Positions 45,806 to 56,899 of a stretch of DNA of 64,000 bases are shown one piece after another (position 1 is the stretch's first letter; every line of letters begins with the position of its first letter). A program made the translations under genes and the position numbers. The DNA is from Opeltia flavorubescens (lineage: Eukaryota > Ascomycota > Lecanoromycetes > Teloschistales > Teloschistaceae): contig KE546971.1 of NCBI GenBank assembly GCA_000442125.1, forward strand, positions 1,738,583 through 1,802,582, read 5' to 3'. The notes beneath the pieces were generated by a model that saw only the letters and a program-made list of their open reading frames with translations, ran no database searches and was not told the DNA's origin.

Positions 45806-46991
45806 CCTGAGTTGCGTCGGCACAAAGCAAATCTAAGGATCTAACGAAGTGATGCAACAAAGACAAGGCTGTAAAGTGGTCAGGGAATTACGGACACTAA
45901 AGGTAAGAAACAGCTGAACCAGGGTAACAATGCGGGGAGTGACATGATGAACCGAGAATTTGCCGACGAAGCGCCTGCCTTTCTTCAATAATTCAGTACC
46001 TGACAGGCTGTCGCTTAATGAAACGGCCGGGTGGTCATTCATCCCGCACTTGTGCCTGTATCAAAATAGCCTTTAATCGGTAATGCTTTGCATTAGTGGG
46101 AAATGAATGTGCCAGGGGTGCCGCATTCCAATCCTGCAATCATCATACAAGCACTACTCCGGTGAAGGTCTCTCCTTTCCAAATCAGAGTTCGATACCAT
46201 TTTTCACTCTCGGGGACAGTCATAGCCATCTTCAATACTTGTGGCCCAAGCAATCTGCCGTTGAGATAGTGACTCCAGCTAAATTGGGGATCGAGCCTGA
46301 CGCAACGAGGTTTTCTTTGTGATCCTTAATACCAGAACAGCTTTCATTGGGTAGGACTGCCGTCCTCGAATAAAGAAAGTCCCAGACGCTGGACGTCTAC
46401 TGGCCCTTTGAATTGGATTGACAAGAAGAAGCCGAATCAAGATCCGTCCCCTCTACAAGGCTTCGTCACAACATTGAACCCACGAATTGTACAGGTATCT
46501 TCCACTAAGACTTTAGTTCCGTCATACTTCACTTTATATTCAATCACAAAGGCCTATGCAAAAGCTAATCCTTTCATCGTGTTTACAGAGCCTTCAGAAG
46601 CCAGCCTTAGACGTGACTTGCAATAGCAGATAAACGATGCGGTCAAATTTGCCCCGCCAATGAACCCTTCATTATTGAGGAAAAGAGACGTGAACAGAAG
46701 GATAATGAATGCCGGAGTTTGGTCATAAGTGGATTCGACTTTGTCATACAGATACTGCATTCCGAACGCCGTAAAGCGACAAGCGAGAAGAAGCAAAGGC
46801 AGCAACCATTACGCAGTCACGACTGAACCGCCAAACGCATCAACCCAAGTTGTTCCAGAAATATAATAACGTCTGGGCCCCAAGGTTGGTCTATACACCT
46901 ATCGAGGCTAACTATTACGTGGTATCGCTGATTGATAAGAAGTGCGTATTGAAATAAAGGCTTTGGAAGAGTTGAGCGCATTCCTTGCAAC
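45806..46991. other. Divergent intergenic region between Bet2 and RhoGAP genes
   Basis: No gene seen in about 1.2 kb. Short ORFs on both strands lack protein-like composition. Contains both promoters. Confidence 0.5.
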
Positions 46992-49204
46992 ATGGCAAAA
47001 GTAAAGGCCAAAACTCTTTCGTTGACCATGCCCCAAACCGCCTCGCCAATCAGCAGTGCGGTAAGCTCACCGTCTGATCCGGGGAGTCCAACAACATCAC
47101 CCAAGCTTGAGCAGGATCTCAGTGAGTCGCGAGACAGGTGGAATTTTGTATCCAATGGCACCGGTGAGGTTTTGCAGGGTCATAAAGAACCACAAGCTCC
47201 GGAAGCACCTGCTCTCACCTCACTCCCCTCGGTTCCGTCGTCACCGGGCCACGCCACGAAACATGAACCACAGCACTCAAGGTCTCTCTTTGCAAACCTC
47301 AAAGCAGCTAAATCTTCGAATAAAGTGAACAAACTCGAGACTACAATAAGGCAGGTTTCGGAAGACCTACCGCGGGACAACGCAAAAAGCGGGGGAGCAG
47401 CTCTTTATTCGCTTGAAAAGAGCCCAGGATCGACACCAGATCTAAGTCTGTCGACACTGAATGCGAGCTCTGTGAATATGCTGGGTGGTGAGTCAAAGCT
47501 GTCTGTCACGCTACAGTTGCCACACTAATCATTCACTTGATGCAGGCCAAGATCGGAAAGACGTTGCTCAACGGCCTGTCGGACCCTCAATACTGTCGGA
47601 TACCGCACTTGTCACTACTTCTCTTGACCCGGCAAATTCGCGGAAGAATAAGCCTCGCTTTACACATTTACTTACTCGCACTCGATCCATACGTACGGAC
47701 GAGGGAGGGGGAAGGAGGTCAAAACCTACCACTCCTATACAGACAGCCTTGCCCGAAGATCACAGCACCAACGAAGACGAAGAACACGGAGGTCTCAAGA
47801 CTGCGCCATTGGACATGGAAGGCAGCCGCTCATTCCGTGATCTTATGGGATCTGCCATTCGTAACAAGTCCGCTGATCGTCAACCTACTGCCAAGCCAAG
47901 TTCCACGTCTACTTTACGGGGTCGTTCTGGCGGAGAGCACCGTGGCCTTGCTCCTTCTTCCTCAACAATCTTTCGCGATGGTGCAGGATCCAAATTGTTC
48001 GCCAACATCAAAGGTACCTCATCCAAGGCAGCCGACGGATTAGGGAGGGCAGGCAAAGCAGGGAAGGGACTCTTCAACAAGATGGGGCGAAGCGGCAGTA
48101 GTAATGCCAAGGAGGAAGCTGGAGACGCTCAATATGTTTTGAAGATCATTACTCTCCCTCTAGTGGAGCAGACACGGCATACACGTATCGCTAAACGTCT
48201 GGAAGACTCCAGAGACAAAACGGAGTTCTGGATGCCCGCCCTTCCTTGGCGATGCATTGAGTATGTGATCTTATGAGTGCCGCCCCTTCCGATCTTCACT
48301 GACCTTATGCAGTTACCTCAATTTCCGAGGATGTGAGGAAGAAGGCCTTTACCGGGTGCCTGGTAGCGGAACAAAGATCAAGTCGTATCAGGAACGTTTT
48401 GACAAGGGTATGAAAGTCCAAAAATAACCACCTCCTGTTATTTTGGCTCACCTCTGCACAGAGATTGACATAAATCTATTTGACGAGGCTGATTTATACG
48501 ACATCAACATCATCGGCTCCCTTTTTAAGGCCTGGTTACGCGATCTTCCGTCCGAAATCCTTCCAAAAACCGTCCAAGCAAGAGTCGCCACTGCTCATCC
48601 AAATGCCACGCGCGTTCCTCAAATGCTTAAGGACGAACTCTCGAGTTTACCTCCTTGGAATTACTACCTCTTATTCGCCATCACGTGCCATCTTAGTTTG
48701 CTCCACGACCATCACACGACGAATAAGATGAGCTACAGCAATCTCTGTATATGTTTCCAGCCTTGCATCGGCATTGACTCTTACTGCTTCCAGTTCCTCG
48801 TTTGTGAATGGCGGAGCTGTTGGCAAGGATGCTGGACTGAAAAGGAATATCTGGAACAAGAGTATCGTATCATTGACGGCCTTCCGCCTCGCGACGAAAG
48901 GTCGCATTCCGTTGACGATAGTGACAGCGCCACCATCGTGGTGGAGCAACACACACCCCAGTCATCTGCCAGTGGTAACAGCAGGCCGAGCCTTTTTGGC
49001 CGATCGCGCGAGAGGAATCCACAGCCGCCCTCCATAGCTACATTGAAGCCTAGCAATGATCAATTAAATCAGAGCAGCGCGAGACCTGGTCATGCTAGAA
49101 GTCAGTCTCAGCTTCCAGAGCTACAGCCTATGGTGCCCCTGTCTCCAATGAGCTGGGAAAAGACACCCAACCGCGCCATACCCAATGCGCCACCTCCTGG
49201 TTGA
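46992..49204 (+). CDS. Rho GTPase-activating protein (Sac7/Bag7-like)
   Basis: Four exons: 46992-47487, 47546-48260, 48313-48407 and 48462-49204, giving 682 aa. Residues 1-360 are disordered and Ser/Pro/basic rich. The RhoGAP domain begins at about residue 365 and runs to about 560. Its arginine finger is in EEGLYRVPGSG, followed by DINIIGSLFKAWLRDLPSEI, LPPWNYYLLFAITCHLSLLH and MSYSNLCICFQPCIGID, all standard RhoGAP helices with the invariant Lys, Arg and Asn positions. The last part, FQFLVCEWRSCWQGCWTEKEYLEQEY, and the disordered tail resemble Sac7/Bag7-type activators, which in yeasts act on Rho1 and cell-wall signalling. The subfamily is inferred. Assignment as RhoGAP is firm. Confidence 0.9.
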
Positions 49205-50097
49205 CGACTTCTAGCAGAAGCTATATGGTGTCAGAATATACGTTATTCCTTGTCGCTTGTCACTTTCTAGGCCGATCATTCTCACTCGTGTTTGCGCGCC
49301 TCTGGAAATAATTGCATTGCATGGCGAATCAGGATTCTATGCTCTTTTTTGTTCAGCTCACTATATTCACCGACCAGCCGAAGGATACATTTTTGATGCT
49401 AATACTAAACCAGTACTTCACCGATGGTTGTGTCAGGCAAACATTAGGTTTCTTGTTTGCACACAACGCGAATCCCTGATACGTCCCCTACCGCCAAACG
49501 TATCTGCGATGATGGTGGCGAAAGTAAATCCTTGCATCGGATTATATCTGATGCCTAAATTGTTCCCCAACAACCTTTTACCATTTTCGAGGGCGGTTTT
49601 TGTCTTTTTTCTGGACTTGGCATTGCGTTCGCATTAGAGGAAGCAGGACGAGGTTTTTGCAAGAGATTATACGATGATGGACGGTCTTTGGCGTATGGCC
49701 GCTTCTGTGTAAGATAGGTGTGTTTGATGAGGAAGGACGAGATGTTCAATGAGAGACATGTCATTGCATGATTGAGATTTCAAATTGGCCGAAATTGGGG
49801 GTTTGCTGGAGGGATAAGTCTGTAGTCCGATATACCGATTACACTCGCTTTGATGCAAAGTACTCCTTGTGTTTCTGTCAAGACCCGCTGGCCAATCCGA
49901 GCGTGAGATGAAACAGTCTTTGAATGAATTATTATATTCACACCAATGCATATACAAAACTCAGCCAAACTGGTGGGTGACGCCGGCACTCTGCACACAC
50001 AATCGCTAGCACCGATTCTAAGATTACAATCGACGAAGACTCCATAGATCAAATCTCATCTCTCACCTCACGTGCATCACCATGCTTTTGAGATATC
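49205..50097. other. Intergenic region between converging genes
   Basis: No gene seen in about 0.9 kb; both flanking genes end here. Confidence 0.55.
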
Positions 50098-51629
50098 CTA
50101 AGGTCTCATTCCCACCACCGCCCTCTGCAACTCGCCAATCACCCCTCCTCCGCTGAGCGTCCATTTCTCCCCCACGAACCCCTCACTGACCTTCTCCCTC
50201 ACCATCCCGCTTCTAGCCCAATACTCCAACAGTCCTCTCGCTTCCTCCTTACTCAAACCCACGAGTCTTTGAACCTCAATTTTCGCATCCGCGCCTTGGA
50301 ATGTCTCGAAAACACGCTCGTCGTATCGCATGAGCGGGATCCTCTCTTTCTTCGGCACGACTTGTCCAGTGTGGGTTGTATAATCGCCTTCCAATTCACC
50401 GAGCGCCACGTCGAGCGCTGGCACCTGAGGAGCATTCGACTGGCTGGTTGCTGCCATTACGATCCCACCGTTTGGTAATTGCGCTTTCCCGGACAGAAAA
50501 GAGAGGTACCAGTTCAGTATATTTAGGTCGTGCGGGTGGATAGGTTTCATGTTAGGGGCTGTATAATTTGTTGCTGGCTGCATGGCATGAGCTAGACCTT
50601 CGAGGCCAAAGAAAACGGGTGGCCGGCCTGGGGCGAGGATTTCTGCGATGACGAGTTCGAAGATTTGGTGGGCGATGTCTGGGTCGGACGCACCGAGGGA
50701 GGCGAGGCGGGCGAGAGAAATATTGGATTGAATAGGGATAGGGATGTTGGCTTGGGAGGGTGGTTGGGAAACTTCTAGTTCGGCGAGGTGGGGATTCGCA
50801 GTGGATATCTGACGGAGGAGGCGGGCGAGGTAGGCGGGTTGGATGTATTTGGTTGGGGAGGATGAGGGGAGCGGGCCGTACGGTTCATGCCCAATGGTAA
50901 TGTCTTGGACTATGAAAGAAATGATGTTTTAATTTCTGGAAATGGGGAGTAGGGTTGGAATATGAGAGTACCTTCTGGCAAGTTGACCACTGTCCAGCCT
51001 TTTAACCTGGCCATCGCGAGAGCTTGCAGCAGCATCAAGCTCTTCCCACTCCCCTTCTCGCCCACTAACACCCTTCGAATGGTCTTTCTCGGTCCGTCGT
51101 TGGAGCTCATCTCATCGATTAGCTTACCCAAGTCTAAAGTTTCTTTCCTCATCAAGGTGCCAGGCCTCCTGAACAAGCCCCATCCCTGGGTGGGTTTGAA
51201 AGCTTCCAATGCTCTCAGCTGGTCCACCGATGATCCTGATAATCCCAGAACTTGACCCTCTAGCCTTCGATCGTACATGTTGTCTTCGTTGATAGATTGC
51301 ATGTCAGGGACCTCAAGCGCGTTGACATTACTCAAGACAATGCGTTTGCGGAGAGCTTTGCGTTCTCCAGGTGCTGGACGTCGAGCGCGGTTTTCGACTG
51401 CTCTTTTTGCTTTACCAATGATGAGAGTTTTCTTGCCTTTCGTCGGAACTGCCTTTGGCCCCGTGCTCTTCTTCAAAGGGTTACCCCCGCCCTGGCGCTG
51501 GCGCTGGGCAGTACTGCTGAACGGTAAGCTAAGAATTCGTGTCGCAAACCGGGTATTGACAGATGTTTCGCGGAGAGAATGATGTATCGTTGAATTGGAG
51601 AAGCAACGCCAGCATATTGACGTTGCCAT
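50098..51629 (-). CDS. RSM23: Mitochondrial small-subunit ribosomal protein mS29 (DAP3/Rsm23)
   Basis: Two exons: 51629-50972 and 50909-50098, giving 489 aa from ATG 51629. The N-terminus (MATSICWRCFSNSTIHHSLR, Arg/Ser rich, no acidic residues for 20 positions) is a mitochondrial targeting signal. A GTP-binding P-loop GEKGSGKS is at residues 190-197, as in DAP3/mS29, the only GTPase-like protein of the mitoribosome small subunit. Downstream features fit the family: GWTVVNLPE right before the intron, HEPYGPLPSS and IFELVIAEILAPGRPPVFFGLEGL after it, and the C-terminal KEEARGLLEYWARSGM. The open frame continues above ATG 51629, but that part has no targeting features. Head to head with RRS1. 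Confidence 0.92.
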
Positions 51630-51800
51630 TTCTGCGAAGACTCCTTGTGTATAAGATGTGTGCTGTACTGCTATGATCAAAAATCGTATGTTGGTTGAAC
51701 CTTGAACCATCAGCTTGGCGGTTGTGGCGCTTAGAATTCTCGGAGTTATCGAATTTTTGCCCGCACAATAATTATTGTAAGTTGTCTCCACGATTCAAAA
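51630..51800. promoter_or_regulatory. Shared 171-bp promoter of mS29 and RRS1
   Basis: The start codons of mS29 (-) and RRS1 (+) are 171 bp apart, so the two ribosome-related genes share one promoter region. No TATA box is evident. Confidence 0.6.
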
Positions 51801-52488
51801 ATGGCGCAAGCTTTGGATGCATTGGAAGCTTCACTCACCGGAAAGTCTGCTGCAGACGCCAATTCTTCAAACTCGTGTGTTCTACCCACGTCGTGTGACA
51901 TTACCAACTGACATCCCCAGTTCCGTCACCGTCACAAAACCCATTCCTTACACCTTCGACCTTGGCAATCTTTTGATCAACGACGCCAATCCTCTCCCGC
52001 CCAATCCATCTCAAGCTCAGCTTCACGCCACAGCCCGTGATTGTGCGCAAGCCCTCATCAACCAGCTTCTGACAACATGTCCAATCACTTCCTCATCCGA
52101 CGGTGTCCTCATGACCCTTCCACCACCCACTACGCCACTACCTCGCGAGAAGCCTCTCCCGGCAGAGAAAGCACCGACCAAATGGGAGAAGTTCGCAGCG
52201 AAAAAGGGCATCAAAGACAAGAAGAAGGAAGGAAAGTTGGTGTTTGATGAGGAGACGCAGGAGTGGGTGCCAAAGTGGGGATACAAAGGGAGGAATAAAG
52301 AAGGCGAGCAAGACTGGATTGTCGAAGTTGACGACAAGAAGGAGAGTAGGAAAGGAAAGGAGGACGAGGGAGGAGTTCGAGCCGAAGGGAGGAGGGAAAG
52401 AAAAGAGAAAGTCAGGAGGAATGAACGAAGTCAAAGAGCAAATGAGAGAAAAGGCAGGAAGAAAGATGAAGGTGGCGTGCGAATATGA
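51801..52488 (+). CDS. RRS1: Ribosome biogenesis regulatory protein RRS1
   Basis: Two exons: 51801-51874 and 51921-52488, giving 213 aa. The intron (GTGTGT donor, AACTGAC branch, CCCAG acceptor) joins the short N-terminal exon to VTVTKPIPYTFDLGNLL, the family's first conserved block. Then come REKPLPAEKAPTKWEKFAAK, the KGIKDKKKEGKLVFDEETQE block and the WGYKG motif, all diagnostic of Rrs1. The C-terminus is basic and highly charged (ERKEKVRRNERSQRANERK). Rrs1 with Rpf2 brings the 5S RNP into pre-60S particles in the nucleolus. The pairing with mS29 puts nucleolar and mitochondrial ribosome genes under one promoter region. Confidence 0.93.
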
Positions 52489-52800
52489 ACAAGACCTGGC
52501 AAAAAGCTTATGTATTATGATTGCATGGCAGGAGTCCGGAGGATTGAGAATATCAATGATTGGCGTGAAGGTTGGAATGCTTGCACACCATAGTAGGACG
52601 AAGTCGATGATGAGATTGGATGTTCATGATACAGCGTCCACAAGAGTACATTCACCAAGGTTTCAAAATTGATGACTGAAGCAGGACAGCTTCACTGCAC
52701 CATTGTGACTCCGGTACTGGACATATATAAAACCACTGCCTGCTCTCATCTTCCAGAGATCTCTTTTCGTATACGAGCATACAGCATTCTTTTTCAAAAC
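52489..52800. other. Intergenic region with a TATA box near its right end
   Basis: No gene seen. A TATATAAAA element at 52724-52732 lies about 70 bp before the next start codon. Confidence 0.6.
52724..52732 (+). promoter_or_regulatory. TATA box of the 99-aa protein gene
   Basis: TATATAAAA lies 69 bp before ATG 52801. Such strong TATA boxes are rare in this window and usually mark inducible genes. Confidence 0.55.
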
Positions 52801-53154
52801 ATGTTCTCGATCCCGCTTTTTCCAACAATGGAGTATCTATACACCCACTCGTTCTTCACTCAACCACCATCCAGATCAAAGTCGAGGACGTCTTCTCATA
52901 CTGCCAATACCGACGCTAGCCCGGAATCGCTGACCGTCGGGGCTTCTGGTCTTTATGATAAGGATGATGGTAGAAATGACACAGGCTGCACAAAGTAAGC
53001 GAATGACAGAAACTTCAACGCATATCATCGACTAAGAACCTGAACTAGCGAGGAACAAGATCCTTGCGAGCTAGATTTCATCGATGATTACTTCGATGTG
53101 GGATACAAGCGGTACAAGCAACCAGAATGCGATGAGGATAAGTCGAAACCTTGA
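52801..53154 (+). CDS. Small acidic protein, 99 aa, unknown function
   Basis: Two exons: 52801-52994 and 53049-53154. The intron has a GTAAGC donor and an AACTAG acceptor, and completes an Asn codon between GCT and EEQDPCELDFIDDYFDVGY. The first half (MFSIPLFPTMEYLYTHSFFT, then a Ser/Arg region) is not a typical signal peptide. The second half is acidic with two cysteines and ends KQPECDEDKSKP. I recognise no family. The clean intron, the TATA box and the balanced composition after splicing support it as a real gene. Either a stress-induced small protein or a chance spliced ORF could look like this. Confidence 0.5.
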
Positions 53155-53434
53155 TGTATGAAAAGAAAAGTATACAAGGGAGCCGATAGATGGAGATGTT
53201 TGGAAACTCGTGATGACGAGCGAGATTGAAAGAGAATTTGTATGCGGTTATGGGTGTAGTTTTAAAGTGGTTTTGATGACGGGAATTTCTCTGTTGAGAA
53301 TTTTTTCAATGACCCAACCAGAACCAGATCAGCCTCCTATGCGCCACCCCTATATGCAATTATTGTCTCGGTTTTGTACTTCCNACATGGTCAACCCCAG
53401 AACGTCATACTGATGACACTTTCTATACCCGGCT

Positions 53435-54146
53435 TCAGCCACCTCTTATATCTCTGTCATAGCTAGTGTCAGCGCCAGCACTGCTACCACCGGAATATTC
53501 GTGACTACTTACCCTATCCTCTCCTCTTCCACCCTGATCTCCCCCATCTCCTCCTCTTTCCCCTTCCCCTCGTCACCGCATCCACAATCATATACCTCTC
53601 CAACCCTCGCACAATCAAATTGCTCTTTCTCAAGACTCTCATTGACTTCGTTATGTACCGTGCACCCCCACATCTCCGCTGCTTTTCGCCCACTGACCTG
53701 CGGTGGGTGCTTCTTCAAGATGTGTTGGAAATGCGAGGCGCATTCGCCACAAGGGTACAGGCGAGCGAAGAGGTAGATGTAAGAGGAGAGAGCGGATTGT
53801 TCGGAAGAGGTCGGATGTAGCGGGTAGGAGGACATGGTGGTGTGAAGCAGACGCCAGGCGGCGCGGCCGAGCTCAGCTCTGCGCAAAAATGGACGTCAGT
53901 TTGATAGAAGCTTAAAAAAAGCGAATAGGGCGCTCACTTGATCGTTTCATTCGCGATCTTGCCAGCAACGACATCGCCTTTGAGCACTTCAGGGTTGAGG
54001 TTCAGTTTACTCAGAGGGTCTCCGGAAGAATAGTGACTCCTTTGCGGTGCGGATCTGAAGAAGACGCTGAGGAGAGCAAGGATGCCAATGGCGGAGATGA
54101 TGAGGATAAGAAAGCGACGATTGGCGATGCTAGATTGGGGAGCCAT
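53435..54146 (-). CDS. Erv2-like FAD-linked sulfhydryl oxidase of the secretory pathway
   Basis: Three exons: 54146-53938, 53878-53513 and 53453-53435, giving 197 aa. Residues 11-29 form an N-terminal membrane anchor/signal (FLILIISAIGILALLSVFF), as expected for ER Erv2 rather than mitochondrial Erv1. The Erv/ALR domain follows: GRAAWRLLHTTM (FAD-binding helix), active-site CxxC as C113-GE-C116 in YPCGECASHF, then WGCTVHNEVN with the FAD-contacting His and Asn, and the structural C142-x16-C159 pair. It makes disulfides and passes electrons to oxygen through FAD. The third exon is inferred: the frame stop overlaps a perfect GTAAGT donor at 53512, and splicing gives a tail ending GDIRGG. Without it, the protein ends five codons earlier and is 192 aa. 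Confidence 0.85.
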
Positions 54147-54537
54147 AGCGGTATAGAATGGGGGGGTATGAGGGCGGTTCAGCCTAGGAGCGTGCAGGAT
54201 GTGGGTACAGTGAGGCCATCTTAGTCGACGAAGAAGCGGAAGTTGAAAGCTCGCTGGAAGGTATCATCATTTGTAAGACCTCGAGACGTCGGATGTTACC
54301 TCACTGCACATGTTTTGTTCCGCTTTGGTGCTAGCAGATCTTATGCACTCTAATCCTCTCTAATCCTTCTGCATAATTTTTATTTTTGTCCGATACCGCT
54401 GACTACACAATGTTACCTTACTACGAGTGAGCTGACATATATACAGATATGTTCTACTCTCTCTTTTGTGTTCTCAATTTAATTTCCACGAGTTAATTTC
54501 TATATCTGTCTCTTTCAATTCTCCTGTTTCCAGCATC
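54147..54537. other. Divergent intergenic region, Erv2-like and aminotransferase genes
   Basis: No gene seen. Pyrimidine-rich stretches near 54460-54530 precede the aminotransferase start, as is common at fungal transcription starts. Confidence 0.55.
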
Positions 54538-55767
54538 ATGCCCTTTCCACCAGCTCCCATAGAAACAATAGGTAGGTTCTCAGATATCCTGACATTAGCT
54601 ATAGCTTACCTTCTGCCATAGACTGGAATGATATAGGCTTCCGGGTTCGGGAAGGTATTTCAAGCCGAGTTCCAGCCATCCACGCCTCCAATTGACTGTC
54701 TTTGTCTTCCAGTGAACGGTCATATCGAATCCCACTACAGCGTTCAGACCGCGCAATGGACTACTCCAACTTTCGTTCGCTCTCCCTACCTCTCTATTCA
54801 TGGCATGGCTCCTGCTCTCAATTACGGCCAACAAGCCTACGAAGGCATCAAAGCATTCCGCACTCCTGAAAATCGCCTTGCTATATTCCGCCCAAGACAG
54901 AACGCCCGCCGCATGGCTCATTCTGCTTCATTCATTTCCATTCCGCCTGTCCCTGAGGAGGTATTTCTGGAGTGCTGCCAGATGGCAGTGGCGCTCAACG
55001 CCGAGTATGTCCCTCCACACGACACAGGCGCAGCAATGTACATTCGGCCTTTGCTATTTGGCAGTTCGGCGCAGTTAGGATTGAACCCGCCGGAGGAGTA
55101 TACTTTCTGTGTCTATGTGCTACCAGTCGGTGTCTATCATGGTGTGCATCCCGTCGACGCCCTCATCCTGGAGGACTTCGACAGAGCTGCGCCGGAAGGA
55201 ACGGGATCGGCCAAGGTGGGAGGCAACTATGCGCCTGTGTTAAGGTGGAGTGAAAAGGCAAGAAAGGAGGGTTTCGGGATCACTTTGCATTTGGATAGCA
55301 AAACGAGGACAGTCATCGATGAATTCTCAACTTCGGGCTTCGTGGGAGTGAGGCAAGAAGGTGAGACATTCACTGTGGTCGTGCCAGACAGTAAGAACGT
55401 CATCGAGAGCGTCACGTCGGAAAGCGTATGCGAGATTGCGAGGTCTTTCGGATGGAAGGTCGAGAAGAGGCCGATCCAGTATGAGGAATTGTCATCTTTC
55501 ACCGAAATCATGGCCGCTGGTACTGCCGCGGCATTGGTGCCTATCAAGTCAATCACCATGCGATCGAAGGACGACAAATTCTCTTATCAGAACGGAGGAG
55601 ATGAGCCAGGGCCAGCATGCGTAAAACTTCTGACCACTCTCAAAGGTATTCAGTCAGGCAAGATCCAGGACTCATTCGGTTGGTTAGACTATGTGAAGGA
55701 AGTAGAGTTACCGAAGAGTGAGATGGTCAATGGTCACGTCAATGGCAATGTAGATAAATTACCATGA
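54538..55767 (+). CDS. Branched-chain amino acid aminotransferase (fold-type IV)
   Basis: Three exons: 54538-54571, 54622-54654 (33 nt) and 54713-55767, giving 373 aa. The first two small exons encode MPFPPAPIETI and DWNDIGFRVRE, the usual beginning of fungal members, and join to VNGHIESHYS. Hallmarks: NYGQQAYEGIKAFR, IYIRPLLFG-like MYIRPLLFGS, the PLP lysine K190 in GTGSAKVGGNYAP, and a late FTEIMAAGTAAALVPI. It interconverts Val, Leu and Ile with their keto acids, with 2-oxoglutarate. No mitochondrial targeting peptide is visible, so a cytosolic form or a specialised paralogue (as found next to some secondary-metabolite clusters) is possible. No such cluster is visible here. Confidence 0.93.
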
Positions 55768-56899
55768 ATAATGAGTTATCCTCACCTTTGTCTATTTCTC
55801 TTATCCAATGTTATGTTATCGTGGCTGTCTCTTTTCCAGAGCTTCAGCCTTTTTCATCTGAGCTTTCCTTCTTACCTTTCATGGCCAATCCCATCCTACC
55901 ATGTGGTCGACACTCGGGCGAAGATACAAGATAGTGAAACAACAACCTCAACTCAACGACTAATGTCGTGTCATTACCAGAATCATCATTGGCACGGATG
56001 GAACGCGCTAACAGGTATCAATAACTCTCTGTTCCATCCTTTACAATGGTCCACAGCCTCCATTCCACCATCCTCCGCCGATTTTTGCTAACCTTTCGTG
56101 GAGATCCCTTCCACCGAATAATATCTTAAGGCCCCCAGCAGCCAATAGGTAGCAAGAAATGTCCGCATCATCGGGAGTACCTCGGATCATTGAGCCGTTA
56201 TTAAAAATCTTAGATATTAAAATCATTTTTTTATCAATTATTTCTAATGCCCACACATGGAATGTTGCCCGCCATTTCTTTGCTTGAAATACATAGAACG
56301 CATGATAAGGATTTATGCAATCTGGTTATACGTTTCGAAGGACAGATCACGTCGTAGTCGTCCTCTTGAAGATGGAATATTTTGACCTTCTCGCTGGGTA
56401 GACTTAAGATATAGGCGTACCCAGCTATCATTCATGCTTCTGCATTACATTCAATGTCATGACTATACTTGATATACCGAGAGAGAGCTCCTCTAATTAC
56501 CTGTAGTGTTCATGATGCTAGGCCTGGGCCGGAGCAGTCGAAGTGCTCCGTGACAGACCCTGATGCATTGCGACCCAATGAACAGTATAGGTCGACTTTT
56601 CAATTCAAGACATCCTCCAGACATGTTTCAAGTCTTGAGATACCGAATTCAACAGTGAATAACACCGAGTATGGCTCATTTTACTGACATAAGCAAGGTG
56701 AGGTTAAGACGAGGTTGAGACGAGAAAGCATTCGCCAAGCAAATTTTGACGCGCTTGGCGACGTGACTAAAACGCGCGATCAATTATTGAAAATCGATCG
56801 ACGAAGGTATCGGCCAGGCTCGACTCGTGTTGACAAGAAACTCTCATTCTCTGGCGACTGATATTTGTGCAGGAGCAATGTGATTTCCGCTTTGCTGCC
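55768..56899. other. Intergenic region upstream of MSH3
   Basis: No gene seen in about 1.1 kb. The right end holds two ACGCG boxes, listed separately. An AT-rich stretch lies at about 56190-56250. Confidence 0.55.
56749..56777 (+). promoter_or_regulatory. Two ACGCG boxes upstream of MSH3 (MBF-like sites)
   Basis: ACGCGC occurs at 56749-56754 and again at 56772-56777, 120-150 bp before the MSH3 start. ACGCG is the core of MluI-type cell-cycle boxes bound by MBF in yeasts, which control G1/S genes including mismatch-repair genes. Function here is inferred. Confidence 0.45.

Noticed and set aside
49257-49637. 126-codon + strand open frame after the RhoGAP gene
   Set aside because: Lies in the likely 3' UTR; no motif or splice signals.
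54538-55767. Toxin-cluster aminotransferase
   Set aside because: The protein is a standard branched-chain aminotransferase and its neighbours are housekeeping genes.
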